A stretch of DNA of 64,000 bases from Ralstonia sp. 25mfcol4.1 (GTDB lineage Bacteria; Pseudomonadota; Gammaproteobacteria; Burkholderiales; Burkholderiaceae): positions 1-64,000 of the forward strand of contig NZ_FNJO01000020.1 of assembly GCF_900104095.1 (NCBI RefSeq). Reading direction: 5' to 3'. The translations under genes and the position numbers were made by a program. Of the stretch, positions 18,781 through 26,342 are shown one piece after another. Under the pieces are notes generated by a model. The model had not been told where the DNA came from. It made no database searches and saw only the letters and a program-made list of their open reading frames with translations. Position 1 is the first letter of the stretch; each line of letters starts with the position of its first letter.

Positions 18781-19431
18781 ATGCCGATGCCCCCGCCCAC
18801 GCTCCGCCCCCGTCCGTCCAGTACGTCCAGTACGTCGAATTCGTCCCGTCCCGGCCTGTTTCGTCCCGGTCATTGTCTCCTGCCGCTGCTCGCCCTGCTG
18901 TGGCTGGCGCTGGCGGGCTGCTCGCCGCGCTATGACTGGCGCACCATCGTGTCGAATGACGGCAAGTACACCGCCCTGTATCCGGCCAAGCCGACCAGCG
19001 CCGCGCGCGATGTATCGATTGCCGGCCACAAGCTGCCGATGACCATGGATGCCGCGAACATCGACGGCACGCTGTTCGCGGTGGGCGTGGTGACGTTGCC
19101 CAGCGACGATGCCGCAATGCGCCGCGAAGCCATCGAAGCCATGCAGGCGGGGCTGGTGGCCAATCTGGGCGCACACCCCGAGGCACCGGCCCAGGCGCAC
19201 CCCGTCACGATGATGTCGGCGGCCCAGCCGCCCGTGACGCTCGACGGCGTGGAAGTGTCGGTGGCCGGCGTATCGCCGCAGGACAAGGCGCCGCGCCGGC
19301 TGACAGCACGCCTGGTGGCGTCGGGCGCCCGCGTCTACCAGGCGGTGGTGCTGGAAGCGGGCGATGCCGCCCGCGATACGCGCCAGGCCGAGCAGGTCGA
19401 ACAGTTCCTGACCGGATTCCACCCGTTCTGA
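18781..19431 (+). CDS. Putative lipoprotein of unknown function
   Basis: A 216-residue protein with a long Pro/Ser-rich lead, a hydrophobic stretch and the lipobox LALAGC, so Cys47 would be lipidated. The mature part (YDWRTIVSNDGKYTALYPAKPT, then an alpha/beta region) resembles small beta-proteobacterial envelope proteins of unknown role; I recognise no catalytic motif. The first 30 residues before the hydrophobic core are unusually long, so the real start may lie later, but no other in-frame ATG precedes the lipobox except 18787. Divergent from the SoxW-like gene. Confidence 0.65.
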   Translation: MPMPPPTLRPRPSSTSSTSNSSRPGLFRPGHCLLPLLALLWLALAGCSPRYDWRTIVSNDGKYTALYPAKPTSAARDVSIAGHKLPMTMDAANIDGTLFAVGVVTLPSDDAAMRREAIEAMQAGLVANLGAHPEAPAQAHPVTMMSAAQPPVTLDGVEVSVAGVSPQDKAPRRLTARLVASGARVYQAVVLEAGDAARDTRQAEQVEQFLTGFHPF

Positions 19432-19503
19432 GGCAGATCCGACCGCCTGATCCGATTGAACCGCTTTTAACCGTTAACCGTTGTTTCCTTCAGGAGTGCC
19501 GTG

Positions 19504-20157
19504 ATGCGTTGGGAAGTGTGGCTGGCCTATTTTGCCGCGTGCTGGGTGATCGCCGTTTCGCCAGGATCGGGCGCGGTATTGTCGATGAGCCATGGCCTGT
19601 CGTATGGCCTGAAGAAGACGTCGACGACGATCATGGGCCTGCAGACCGGCCTGGTCATCATCCTGCTGGTGGCCGGCGGCGGGCTGGGCGCGCTGCTGCT
19701 GGCGTCCGAGGAAGCCTTCCTGGTCGTCAAGACGATTGGCGCGATGTACCTGATCTACCTGGGCGTCCAGCAATGGCGATCCAAGGTGGAGACCGGTCCG
19801 CAGGACGGCGCCGACGGCCAGGGCGGGGCGGTACGCACAGCGGTCATGAGCCGTCGGCGCCGCTTTGCCACGGGGCTGCTGACCAATGTCACCAATCCCA
19901 AGGGCATCATTTTCATGGTGGCGGTACTGCCGCAGTTCATCGACCCGGGCCACCCGCTGGGCGTGCAACTGGCCATCCTGGCCGCCACGATGTGCTTCGT
20001 GGACCTGATCGTAATGCACGGCTACGCGCTGCTGGCGTCGCGCATGCAGGGCCTGTTCCGCAACGCGCGTGCCGTACGCTGGCAGAACCGTTTCTTCGGC
20101 GGCGTGCTGGTGGCCGTGGGCACGGCGCTGTTCTTCGTGCGACGGCATCACACCTGA
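19504..20157 (+). CDS. LysE/RhtB-family amino acid exporter
   Basis: A 217-residue membrane protein with about six hydrophobic segments. SPGSGAVLSMSHGLSYGLKK near residues 20-40 is the N-terminal signature of the LysE/RhtB family, and LLTNVTNPKGIIFMVAVLPQFI is the mid-protein motif. These proteins export amino acids or related metabolites. AGGAG at 19492-19496 is well spaced for ATG 19504; the GTG three bases upstream is too close. The substrate cannot be told from sequence. Confidence 0.88.
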   Translation: MRWEVWLAYFAACWVIAVSPGSGAVLSMSHGLSYGLKKTSTTIMGLQTGLVIILLVAGGGLGALLLASEEAFLVVKTIGAMYLIYLGVQQWRSKVETGPQDGADGQGGAVRTAVMSRRRRFATGLLTNVTNPKGIIFMVAVLPQFIDPGHPLGVQLAILAATMCFVDLIVMHGYALLASRMQGLFRNARAVRWQNRFFGGVLVAVGTALFFVRRHHT

Positions 20158-20240
20158 AGCCACCCCGGCGGCCGAATGCCTGGCGTAGTGCGGCAGCGTT
20201 TGCTTCAATGGGGAGTGACCCGGCGTACATGGAGCCCCCG

Positions 20241-20366
20241 ATGCACGATGTCCCCCTGACTGCCCACCGCGAACCGCCCCCCGACGAGCCACCCCCGCCG
20301 GGCTTCCCGGCGGACCAGCCGCCCATCGAGGAACCGCCCCCGCCGCCGCTGGAACCGCCGGTGTGA
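20241..20366 (+). CDS. Proline-rich micro-protein, hypothetical
   Basis: A 41-residue ORF, with an alternative start at 20229 giving 45 residues. It is made almost wholly of Pro, Glu and Asp (DEPPPPGFPADQPPIEEPPPPP). A GGAG at 20231-20234 is 6 nt before ATG 20241, and a strong intrinsic terminator begins 8 bp after the stop codon. This arrangement, rather than conservation, is my reason for listing it. No function is suggested; the sequence would be unstructured and acidic. Confidence 0.45.
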   Translation: MHDVPLTAHREPPPDEPPPPGFPADQPPIEEPPPPPLEPPV

Positions 20367-20373
20367 CATGACG

Positions 20374-20397
20374 AAGGCCCGCGTAGCGGGCCTTTTG
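20374..20397 (+). terminator. Intrinsic terminator after the proline-rich ORF
   Basis: AAGGCCCGC (20374-20382) and GCGGGCCTT (20386-20394) pair perfectly around GTA, followed by a short T-run. It also closes the lysE-like transcript. Confidence 0.8.
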
Positions 20398-20614
20398 TCT
20401 GTGGATACGTCCTGCTTGATGGGTCGGAGGGGTGTCGCTCATGTGGCATTCCTTTTGAATATTGTGCTATCGCACGCTAATCGGAACCCTGGAGCCCGGC
20501 TGGATGGCCAGCGCCGTCGTGGGGGTTGCCGCAGATCGTCGCGAACACGATCCACCACCAGAACTCAGAAAACCATTCGAATGCAACGAAAGTAGTCATT
20601 GTTCAATCCCCAAG

Positions 20615-22153
20615 CTAAGCCGACCGCAGCACACGCCGATACTGAATCGCCTCCGCCACATGGGCGGCCGTCAGCACCTCGGCGCCTTCCAGGTCGGCGA
20701 TGGTGCGGGCCACTTTCAACACCCTGAAGTACGCGCGGGCAGACCAGCCCAGCTTGTCCATCGCCCCGCGCAGCAGGGTCTGCGCGGCGTTGTCGAGCGG
20801 GCAGTGGGTGTCGATGGCACGGCCGGAGAGTTCGCTGTTGGGCATGCCCTGGCGCGCCAGCTGGCGGTCGCGCGCGGTCACGGCGCGGGCGCGGACCGTT
20901 TCGCTGGGTTCGCCGGGCGGGCCGTCCAGGATTTCGCGCTGGCCCTGGGCGGGCACCTCGATCTGCAGGTCCACGCGGTCGAGCAGCGGGCCGGAGATCC
21001 GCGATTGATAGCGTTGCACCTGGTCGGGCGTGCAGCGGCACATGCGGGTGGGGTGTCCCAGGTAGCCGCACGGGCACGGGTTCATTGCCGCGATGAACTG
21101 GAAGCGCGCCGGGAAGTCGATTTGCGCCGCCGCGCGGGAAATCGTGATGTGGCCGGTCTCCAGCGGCTCCCGCAGGACTTCCAGCACGCGGCGGTCGAAC
21201 TCTGGCAATTCGTCCAGAAACAGCACGCCATGGTGGGCCAGCGAGATCTCTCCGGGGCGGGGATTGCCGCCGCCGCCAACCATCGCGGGCCCGCTCGCGG
21301 TGTGGTGCGGGCTGCGGAATGGCCGCCGGCCCCACTGCGAAGGCTGGAAACCGCCCGGCGTCAGGCTCAGCACGGCGGCGGCATCGAGCGCCTCGGCTTC
21401 GGTCATGGGCGGCAGCAGCCCCTGAAATCTCTGGGCGAGCATCGACTTGCCCGTGCCGGGCGGGCCCACCAGCAGCACGGAATGCTGGCCCGCCGCGGCC
21501 ACTTCCATGGCGCGCCGGGCCTGCAGTTGCCCGCGTACGTCGCGCAGGTCGGGCGAATCGCCCGTATCGGCCACCCGTTGCGGCGGCCGGGCGCGCCGCA
21601 ACGCCTGCTCCGGCAGCAGCCCCACGTGGTGGCACACCTCGCGCAGCGTGGTGCCGGCATGCACTGTCAGATCCTCCACCAGCGCGGCCTCGGGACCGTT
21701 TTCCATGGCGACGATAAACGCGCGCGGAGGCTGGCCGGCGGCCACCCGCGCCCGGTTGTCGCGCGCCAGACCCATCGCCATGGCCAGGGCGCCGCGCACC
21801 GGCCGCAGGTCGCCGGCCAGGGACAGCTCGCCGGCAAACTCGAAGGCATCCAGCCCTTCGACCGGCAACTGCCCGCCAGCGGCCAGGATTCCCAGCGCGA
21901 TGGCCAGGTCGAAGCGGCCCGATTCCTTCGGCAGGTCGGCGGGGGCCAGGTTGACCGTGATACGCCGGTTCGGAAACTCGAAGTCGCTGTTGAGCAGCGC
22001 CGCCCGTACGCGCTCGCGGCTTTCGCGCACTTCGGTATCGGCCAGCCCGACGATGTTGAACGCGGGCAGGCCATTGGCAAGATGGATCTCCACCGACACG
22101 GGCGGCGCGTCGATGCCGCTCAGCGCGCGGCTGCGCAAGACTGCAAGGCTCAT
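20615..22153 (-). CDS. comM: YifB/ComM family Mg-chelatase-like AAA+ ATPase
   Basis: A 512-residue protein with the N-terminal ChlI-like domain (ALSGIDAPPVSVEIHLANGLPAFNIVGL) and a AAA+ core: Walker A GPPGTGKS at about 230-237, LFLDELPEFDR Walker B, and the C-terminal Mg-chelatase extension (LDRVDLQIEVP, YFRVLKVARTIADLEG). ComM is a hexameric branch-migration helicase needed to integrate DNA during natural transformation, although the gene is also common in species not known to be competent. Downstream of ubiK on the same strand, about 85 bp away. Confidence 0.92.
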   Translation of the reverse strand: MSLAVLRSRALSGIDAPPVSVEIHLANGLPAFNIVGLADTEVRESRERVRAALLNSDFEFPNRRITVNLAPADLPKESGRFDLAIALGILAAGGQLPVEGLDAFEFAGELSLAGDLRPVRGALAMAMGLARDNRARVAAGQPPRAFIVAMENGPEAALVEDLTVHAGTTLREVCHHVGLLPEQALRRARPPQRVADTGDSPDLRDVRGQLQARRAMEVAAAGQHSVLLVGPPGTGKSMLAQRFQGLLPPMTEAEALDAAAVLSLTPGGFQPSQWGRRPFRSPHHTASGPAMVGGGGNPRPGEISLAHHGVLFLDELPEFDRRVLEVLREPLETGHITISRAAAQIDFPARFQFIAAMNPCPCGYLGHPTRMCRCTPDQVQRYQSRISGPLLDRVDLQIEVPAQGQREILDGPPGEPSETVRARAVTARDRQLARQGMPNSELSGRAIDTHCPLDNAAQTLLRGAMDKLGWSARAYFRVLKVARTIADLEGAEVLTAAHVAEAIQYRRVLRSA

Positions 22154-22176
22154 ACGTTTGCGGATTTGTTAAAGAA

Positions 22177-22203
22177 AAAGGCCACCGGGTGACGGTGGCC
22201 TTT
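22177..22203 (-). terminator. Intrinsic terminator between ubiK and comM
   Basis: AAAGGCCACC (22177-22186) and GGTGGCCTTT (22194-22203) form a perfect 10-bp stem; on the minus strand the U-tract continues through the A-rich stretch at 22171-22179. It ends ubiK transcription, leaving comM to its own promoter or to readthrough. Confidence 0.85.
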
Positions 22204-22238
22204 CTGGCGATGCGGGGCAGGCGGCTGGCGCCTTGGGG

Positions 22239-22502
22239 TCATACCCCGGTCGAAGGCGGCGGATTGATGCCGGCGCGGGCTTCCAGGGCTGCCACGCGAG
22301 CCTCCAGTTCCTCCAGCCGGGCGCGGGTACGCGCCAGCACCTGCGATTGCACGTCGAACTCCTCGCGCGTGACCAGATCCAGGCGCGCAAAGCCCTGGGT
22401 CATCATGCTGCGAACGTTTTTCTCGATGTCCTTGGCCGGCGAATTGCGCAGCGCCTCGCTGACCTTTTGCTGCAGGTCGTTGAAGAGATCGGTCGGTTTC
22501 AT
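22239..22502 (-). CDS. ubiK: UbiK (YqiC/BMFP family), ubiquinone biosynthesis accessory factor
   Basis: An 87-residue protein: a short amphipathic N-terminus (MKPTDLFNDLQQKVSEAL) and a long C-terminal coiled coil (EEFDVQSQVLARTRARLEELEARVAALEAR). This is the BMFP/YqiC family, now UbiK, which binds UbiJ and supports aerobic ubiquinone synthesis. A longer frame exists, but the region upstream of ATG 22502 is not family-like. It lies opposite the torF-glnK-amtB control region. Confidence 0.88.
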   Translation of the reverse strand: MKPTDLFNDLQQKVSEALRNSPAKDIEKNVRSMMTQGFARLDLVTREEFDVQSQVLARTRARLEELEARVAALEARAGINPPPSTGV

Positions 22503-22598
22503 GGTGAAGCTCCTGTTGTGACCAATTTGGATCGTTCGGGTCAGGCCGCGCCGGGGCAGGCATTCGCCGGGCGCCCGGCTGTGGCGATTCGGCCAGTC

Positions 22599-22616
22599 AT
22601 GCACCGCATTGGGGCG
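22599..22616. promoter_or_regulatory. NtrC-like enhancer site 1
   Basis: ATGCACC, five bases, GGGGCG. This matches the left half of the NtrC consensus TGCACC-N5-GGTGCA exactly and four of six bases in the right half. Site 2, with the same deviation, starts 56 bp further on. Confidence 0.5.
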
Positions 22617-22654
22617 GTAGCCAGGGGCATCCGGCACACCGGACCGGCAGGTCG

Positions 22655-22672
22655 ATGCACCCGACTGGGGCG
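22655..22672. promoter_or_regulatory. NtrC-like enhancer site 2
   Basis: ATGCACC, five bases, GGGGCG, the same half sites and spacing as site 1. It lies about 245 bp upstream of the sigma-54 -24 element, a usual distance for an enhancer acting by looping. Confidence 0.5.
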
Positions 22673-22916
22673 TATCGCGCCGCTTGCCCGCCGGGCCGGC
22701 CCGGCTTTCTCACTGGTACGCCAAGCACGCAGCACTTGACCCTTCATGACGCGGATTATGGCGCTTCGGCGCCCGCCATGAAAGCTCTGACAAGGGCTGG
22801 TCACATCTTTTAACGCTTTCCGGGCGCGGCGATGGGACCGCCCGCTCTCCTTCCATGTGGTTCCGGAGCCCCGCGAAGGCCACTGCCGACATGCGCCGCC
22901 GCAGGGCGAGGAGAGC

Positions 22917-22932
22917 TGGCACGGCAGTTGCA
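22917..22932 (+). promoter_or_regulatory. Sigma-54 promoter of the torF-glnK-amtB operon
   Basis: TGGCACG, GCAG, TTGCA: an exact RpoN consensus, with GG and GC ten bases apart. It is about 95 bp upstream of the torF ATG. A sigma-54 promoter fits the NtrC control known for glnK-amtB in proteobacteria. Confidence 0.9.
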
Positions 22933-23027
22933 GTATCGATTGCCAGGAGCGTCAACACCACAAAGCAATAAAGCAGCAGATCCTCAAAACGAGCCCGCGA
23001 AGATTTCAAGGAAAAGGAGAGAACCAG

Positions 23028-23831
23028 ATGAAGACGTCGAGCCTCGCAGCCAGCGCCGCTGCGGTCCTGTTCAGCCTGGCAGCCCCGATGGCGTTCGCGC
23101 AGACCGCCCCGGACGCCGCCGCGCCCGCAGCCGCACCCGCCGCCGAGCCGGCATCGCCCCACACGTTCAGCGCCAACGTGTCGCTGGTGTCTGACTACCG
23201 CTATCGCGGTATCAGCCAGACCAACCTGCGTCCGGCCATCCAGGGCGGGTTCGACTATTCGCACGAGAGCGGCTTTTATGTCGGCAACTGGAACTCGAGC
23301 ATCAGCTGGCTCGAGGATGCGGACTCGTCGGTCTCGGCGCCCGTGGAAATGGACTTCTACGGCGGCTACAAGAACAAGTTCGGGGTAGGCGGCGAGGAAT
23401 TCAATTACGACGTCGGCGTGCTGCAGTACTACTACCCGGGCGGCTACACGACCACCCGCCCGTACACGACCGAGCTCTACGCCGGCATCGGCTGGGGCCC
23501 GGTGTTCCTGAAGTACTCGCACGCGGTGACCAACCTGTTCGGCATCGACGACAGCAAGAACAGCTACTACGTCGACCTGTCCGCCAACGTGCCGCTGAAT
23601 TTCTGGGACCTGACGCTGAACGCGCACGTGGGCTACCAGGGCGTGACGCATCACAGCGACGCGTCGTACACCGACTGGAAGATCGGCCTGACCAAGGACC
23701 TGGGCAAGGGCTTCGCGCTGTCGGTGGCCTATGTGGACACCAACGCCAAGGAGTCGTTCTACACCAGCGCCAACCGTGGCCGCTACCTGGGCAAGGCAGC
23801 CGCCTGGGCTTCGATTACCAAGACTTTCTAA
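23028..23831 (+). CDS. TorF-family putative porin
   Basis: A 267-residue exported protein. A signal peptide (about 1-24, ending AFAQ) and an Ala/Pro linker are followed by a beta-strand-rich barrel: SLVSDYRYRGISQTNLRPAIQGGFDYSHESGFYVGNWNSS is the opening signature of the gcw_chp/TorF family, and it ends in an aromatic residue (ITKTF), as outer-membrane proteins do. It is the first gene of a sigma-54 operon with glnK and amtB, so it probably gives ammonium or another small nitrogen source a way across the outer membrane. The function is inference from the operon; AAGGAGAG sits just before ATG 23028. Confidence 0.85.
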   Translation: MKTSSLAASAAAVLFSLAAPMAFAQTAPDAAAPAAAPAAEPASPHTFSANVSLVSDYRYRGISQTNLRPAIQGGFDYSHESGFYVGNWNSSISWLEDADSSVSAPVEMDFYGGYKNKFGVGGEEFNYDVGVLQYYYPGGYTTTRPYTTELYAGIGWGPVFLKYSHAVTNLFGIDDSKNSYYVDLSANVPLNFWDLTLNAHVGYQGVTHHSDASYTDWKIGLTKDLGKGFALSVAYVDTNAKESFYTSANRGRYLGKAAAWASITKTF

Positions 23832-23895
23832 CTCGAACAGCACACATCCCAGCCGGGCGGCCTGAGCCCATCGGGCTGCCTCAAGGAGAACCCCA

Positions 23896-24234
<339 letters not shown>

Positions 24235-24266
24235 CGACAGAACTACGAGAGACAGAGGTTAGACCC

Positions 24267-25802
24267 ATGAAAACCTGGTTCAAGCGATTCCTGACGGCTG
24301 GCGCGATGGCGCTGGCGCTCGGCACGGCCGGTCTCGGCCTGTCCACCCATGCCGTGGCGCAGGACAAGCCCGCCGCCGAGGCTTCGGCCCCGGCAGCGGC
24401 CGCCGCGTCCGCAGCGGCCCCGGCTGCGGCGGCAGCGGCTCCGGCAGCCGCGGCGCCGGCTGAAGCCGCGCCCGCCGCCGCGCCGGCCCCCGTTCCCAAC
24501 AAGGGCGATACCGCCTGGCTGCTGGTGGCCACGGCGTTCGTGATCCTGATGACGCTGCCCGGCCTGGCGCTGTTCTACGGCGGCCTGGTCCGGTCGAAGA
24601 ACATGCTGTCGGTGCTGATGCAGTGCCTGGTGATCTTCTCGCTGGTGGCGATCCTGTGGGCCATCTACGGCTACAGCTTCGCGTTCACCGAAGGCAACGC
24701 GTTCTTCGGCGGCACCGACCGGCTGTTCATGAAGGGCCTGAACGTGGATGCCGTGGCGGCCACCTTCAGCAAGGGCGTGGTGATCCCGGAACTGGTGTTC
24801 TTCGCGTTCCAGTGCGCGTTCGCCTGCATCACCTGCGGCCTGATCATCGGCGCCTTCGCCGAGCGCGCCAAGTTCTCGGCCGTGCTGGTGTTCGTGGTGC
24901 TCTGGTTCACGTTCGCCTACATCCCGATGGCTCACATGGTCTGGTTCTGGCCGGGCCCGGACGCCTACACCGACGCCGCTGCCGCAACCGCAGCCACGGC
25001 CAAGTCGGGCTGGCTGTTCCAGAAGGGCGCGCTGGATTACGCCGGCGGTACCGTGGTGCACATCAACGCCGCCGTGGCGGGCCTGGTGGGTGCCTTCATG
25101 TTCGGCAAGCGGATCGGCTTCGGCCGCGAGGCAATCCGCCCGCACAGCCTGACCTTCACGATGGTGGGTGCGTCGCTGCTGTGGTTCGGCTGGTTCGGCT
25201 TCAACGCCGGTTCGGGCCTGGAAGCCAACGGCGGTGCCGCGCTGGCCTTCGTCAACACGCTGCTGGCCACCTGCGCCGCCGTGCTGGCCTGGACCTTCGG
25301 TGAGTGGATCGGCAAGGGCAAGCCGTCGATGCTGGGCGGTGCCTCGGGCGCCGTGGCCGGCCTGGTGGCGATCACCCCGGCAGCCGGCTTCGTCGGCCCG
25401 ATGGGTTCGATCGTGATGGGCCTGGTCGCTGGCCTGCTGTGCCTGTGGGGCGTGACCGGCCTGAAGCGCATGCTGGGCATGGACGACTCGCTGGACGTGT
25501 TCGGCGTGCACGGCGTGGGCGGTATCGTCGGCGCGCTGCTGACCGGCGTGTTTGCGGCGCCGAGCCTGGGTGGCGTGGGCATCTACGACTACGTGGCCAA
25601 CAAGGTGGCTGACGACTATTCGATCGCGGGCCAGCTGTGGATCCAGTTCGAAGGCGTGCTGACCACGATCGTGTGGTCGGGCGTGGTCTCGCTGGTGGCC
25701 TACAAGCTGGTGGACATGCTGATCGGCCTGCGCGTGCCGGAAGAGGAAGAGCGCGAAGGCCTGGATATCACTTCGCATGGCGAAACGGCCTATGAAGGTT
25801 GA
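24267..25802 (+). CDS. amtB: Ammonium transporter AmtB with Ala/Pro-rich N-terminal extension
   Basis: A 511-residue Amt/Rh channel. A signal-like hydrophobic segment (about 8-33) and a roughly 50-residue Ala/Pro-rich linker precede the first core helix (TAWLLVATAFVILMTLPGLALFYGGLVR). Conserved FAYIPMAHMVW, GGTVVHINAAVAGLVGA (first pore His) and VHGVGGIVGALL (second pore His) motifs are present. It conducts NH3/NH4+ into the cell and is gated by GlnK. Last gene of the torF-glnK-amtB operon, followed by a strong terminator. Confidence 0.95.
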   Translation: MKTWFKRFLTAGAMALALGTAGLGLSTHAVAQDKPAAEASAPAAAAASAAAPAAAAAAPAAAAPAEAAPAAAPAPVPNKGDTAWLLVATAFVILMTLPGLALFYGGLVRSKNMLSVLMQCLVIFSLVAILWAIYGYSFAFTEGNAFFGGTDRLFMKGLNVDAVAATFSKGVVIPELVFFAFQCAFACITCGLIIGAFAERAKFSAVLVFVVLWFTFAYIPMAHMVWFWPGPDAYTDAAAATAATAKSGWLFQKGALDYAGGTVVHINAAVAGLVGAFMFGKRIGFGREAIRPHSLTFTMVGASLLWFGWFGFNAGSGLEANGGAALAFVNTLLATCAAVLAWTFGEWIGKGKPSMLGGASGAVAGLVAITPAAGFVGPMGSIVMGLVAGLLCLWGVTGLKRMLGMDDSLDVFGVHGVGGIVGALLTGVFAAPSLGGVGIYDYVANKVADDYSIAGQLWIQFEGVLTTIVWSGVVSLVAYKLVDMLIGLRVPEEEEREGLDITSHGETAYEG

Positions 25803-25858
25803 TATCCGCAACAGAGTTGTGCTGGAGAGCTGATTGGGAATCTTCTCTCAGGAGTTTT

Positions 25859-25885
25859 GCCCCGGCCTTGTGCCGGGGCTTTTTT
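25859..25885 (+). terminator. Intrinsic terminator of amtB
   Basis: GCCCCGGC (25859-25866) and GCCGGGGC (25872-25879) form a perfect stem followed by six T residues. Confidence 0.9.
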
Positions 25886-26026
25886 ATTCCCGGCACGCGG
25901 AATCCGTGTGTGATGGCCGACCAACATTCCGCGCTGCGGGACCGCCCGATTTGCACGAACCCAATGGGGACAAGGGCTGGCGGCGTTATTCGCAGGGTGC
26001 TTAAATCGGATCTTAAAAAGTCTCAA

Positions 26027-26055
26027 TTGTATTTAATGGGGTGCGCGCATAGAGT
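26027..26055 (+). promoter_or_regulatory. Possible sigma-70 promoter for a small RNA
   Basis: TTGTAT (26027-26032), a 17-base spacer, then TAGAGT (26050-26055). Both hexamers deviate from consensus, but the spacing is exact and the region is A/T-rich against the general background. Confidence 0.35.
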
Positions 26056-26061
26056 GCCAAT

Positions 26062-26145
26062 GAGGCAGTTTCCTCCACCTGCAGAACGCTCCCCGTATCT
26101 GTCAGGCCATTTGAAAGCGCGGCACCACGCCGCGCTTTTTTTTTT
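26062..26145 (+). ncRNA. Candidate small RNA with orphan terminator
   Basis: About 84 nt, from the predicted start after the promoter at 26027-26055 to the T-run at 26136-26145. The RNA would end in the hairpin GCGCGGC/GCCGCGC with a 10-T tail, a typical Hfq-friendly end. No ORF of convincing composition fits. The assignment depends on an otherwise unexplained terminator and a weak promoter. Confidence 0.4.
26114..26145 (+). terminator. Orphan intrinsic terminator
   Basis: AAAGCGCGGC (26114-26123) pairs with GCCGCGCTTT (26129-26138), followed by T residues to 26145. amtB already has its own terminator 255 bp upstream, and gshA begins about 200 bp downstream. Confidence 0.85.
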
Positions 26146-26342
26146 ACCCGCGGCCATTCGGGGCCCGGCGCGGCCACTCCCGGCCGGCCATTCCGGCGGT
26201 CGGGGTTTGAAAACCCTCGATCGGCCCCATATCCCCCATCCCTGGCCAGACTCCGTATAAGGTTATGCAAGGCGAGCCTGCAGCCAGATAGCCGTTCCCT
26301 TACAATCGGGGCGGACAATAAAGCTGATTCCTTAGGATGGAT

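Larger units (their letters stand above)
22503..23027. other. Control region between ubiK and torF-glnK-amtB
   Basis: 525 bp without a supported gene. It holds two NtrC-like sites (22599-22616 and 22655-22672), a sigma-54 promoter (22917-22932) and a leader with an AAGGAGAG ribosome site just before torF. Confidence 0.7.
25886..26336. other. Gene-free stretch between amtB and gshA
   Basis: About 450 bp. It is less G+C-rich than its surroundings around 25990-26060 and holds a second strong terminator (26114-26145) that no protein gene uses. A possible promoter at 26027-26055 would make a short RNA; see the ncRNA entry. The rest shows nothing I can name. Confidence 0.6.

Noticed and set aside
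20368..20595. 75-aa plus-strand ORF after the proline-rich ORF
   Set aside because: It begins before the terminator hairpin at 20374-20397 and runs through it; the product is Arg-rich and featureless.
25803..26336. 6S RNA or tRNA in the amtB-gshA gap
   Set aside because: I could not find a cloverleaf or the long central bubble of 6S RNA; only the short terminator-ended candidate remains.
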